Position numbers and translations under genes: made by a program. A stretch of 64,000 nucleotides of DNA from Sulfitobacter sp. M05 (GTDB lineage: Bacteria; Pseudomonadota; Alphaproteobacteria; Rhodobacterales; Rhodobacteraceae): the NCBI RefSeq assembly GCF_029285175.1, contig NZ_JABEDH010000002.1:744001-808000 (forward strand). The letters are read 5' to 3'. Under the pieces are notes generated by a model that was not told the DNA's origin, ran no database searches, and saw only the letters and a list, made by a program, of their open reading frames with translations. Below, piece after piece: positions 63,361-64,000 of this stretch. Each line of letters opens with the position of its first letter. Positions within the stretch are counted from its first letter, which is position 1.

Positions 63361-64000
63361 GTGAGCCAGACCGTTTTTGCCCCTTGGGAAGATCCTGACG
63401 AAAAACCGCTAATCCGGTTCCAGAATGTCACGAAGAGATTTGGCGAATTCACCGCGATTTACGATCTGACACTGGATATTTTCGAGAAAGAGTTCTTTGC
63501 CCTGCTTGGCCCGTCCGGGTGTGGCAAAACCACGATGATGCGCATGTTGGCTGGGTTTGAATCCGTGACCGAAGGACGGATCGAACTGGCCGGAGCGGAC
63601 ATCGGCCCTGTGCCGCCAAATGAACGCGCAGTGAACATGATGTTCCAGTCTTACGCGTTGTTTCCGCATATCAGTATCTGGGAAAACATTGCGTTTGGCC
63701 TGCGCCGTGACAAGAAGAGCAAAGCCGAGATTGAAGCACGGGTTGAAGAGATGCTCAAACTGGTGCGGCTGGAAAAATTCGCCCACCGCAAACCGCATCA
63801 GATTTCCGGTGGTCAGCGGCAGCGGGTGGCGCTGGCGCGGTCGCTTGCGAAAGCCCCCAAGCTGCTTTTACTAGATGAACCGTTGGGCGCTTTGGACAAA
63901 AAACTGCGGCAGGAAACCCAGTTTGAACTGATGGACATTCAGGAAACCACCGGCACTACCTTTGTGATTGTGACCCATGATCAGGAAGAGGCAATGACCG
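63361..64000 (+). CDS. potG: Putrescine ABC transporter ATP-binding protein, 3' end outside window
   Basis: N-terminal 213 residues of a PotG/PotA-type importer ATPase, open to the window edge. Start GTG 63361 ([23 protein letters not shown]). Walker [13 protein letters not shown]-loop [22 protein letters not shown], signature [15 protein letters not shown] and Walker [21 protein letters not shown] are visible, and the switch histidine lies in [12 protein letters not shown] at the edge. The regulatory C-terminal domain and the permeases potH/potI are presumably beyond the window. GGGA is 11 bases upstream. Confidence 0.93.
   Translation, partial: MSQTVFAPWEDPDEKPLIRFQNVTKRFGEFTAIYDLTLDIFEKEFFALLGPSGCGKTTMMRMLAGFESVTEGRIELAGADIGPVPPNERAVNMMFQSYALFPHISIWENIAFGLRRDKKSKAEIEARVEEMLKLVRLEKFAHRKPHQISGGQRQRVALARSLAKAPKLLLLDEPLGALDKKLRQETQFELMDIQETTGTTFVIVTHDQEEAMT

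Overview
The window is a chromosomal segment of an alphaproteobacterium of the order Rhodobacterales (Roseobacter clade). The evidence is the gene order ubiB-ubiE / mutM - enoyl-CoA hydratase - rpsT - dnaA - dnaN - recF - gyrB, the serA-serC-serB and dapD/dapE loci, IalB-type and Hint-domain proteins, and moderately GC-rich DNA. No genus is assigned. I see no transposase, prophage, rRNA, tRNA or CRISPR array; it reads as core chromosome with small accessory inserts.

Layout. 1-11.4 kb is a carbon-phosphorus lyase locus: the transporter genes phnD (cut by the window edge), phnE1, phnE2 and a phn-type hexapeptide transferase; then phnF on the minus strand, divergent from phnGHIJKLN; then a 2H-phosphoesterase-like phn gene (DUF1045) antisense between phnN and phnM. 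Together these take up phosphonates, attach them to ribose, cleave the C-P bond and return ribose phosphates; phnC and phnP are not visible. 11.5-21.1 kb holds a small DUF6500 protein, an orphan peptide-type binding protein, an Hsp70-like protein, a class V aminotransferase/M20 deacylase pair, a YihY membrane protein, a GltB-like FMN/Fe-S protein and an alpha-methylacyl-CoA racemase homologue. 21.1-25.4 kb is a Pqi/MCE envelope lipid transport operon (two PqiA halves, a long PqiB, a PqiC lipoprotein).

26-38 kb is the ubiquinone/DNA-replication block (ubiB, ubiE, mutM, enoyl-CoA hydratase, a membrane DUF457-like protein, rpsT, dnaA, dnaN, recF, gyrB). 38-43 kb has a PPP-type phosphatase and the whole phosphorylated serine pathway (serA and serC on one strand, serB divergent), then asparaginase. 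44-57 kb contains an IalB-like secreted protein, rlmN, a tyrosine phosphatase, a LOG-like protein, dapD and dapE separated by two tandem Hint-domain proteins, a GNAT enzyme, a TIGR04282 glycosyltransferase and RNase R. 57-64 kb has a GST, a WYL regulator, a lytic transglycosylase and a putrescine uptake/transamination locus (class III aminotransferase, GntR regulator, potF, truncated potG).

The most notable non-coding signal is a family of four dispersed, roughly 90-105 bp inverted-repeat elements (about 25.7, 38.2, 46.1 and 49.6 kb). They have terminal inverted repeats and an inner stem whose two arms change together between copies. Several carry the stop codons of flanking genes. Other signals are a two-copy 24-bp intergenic motif, paired perfect palindromes between dnaN and recF, hairpin/T-tract terminators directly after two binding-protein genes (phnD, potF), and a 130-residue tandem duplication in PqiB.
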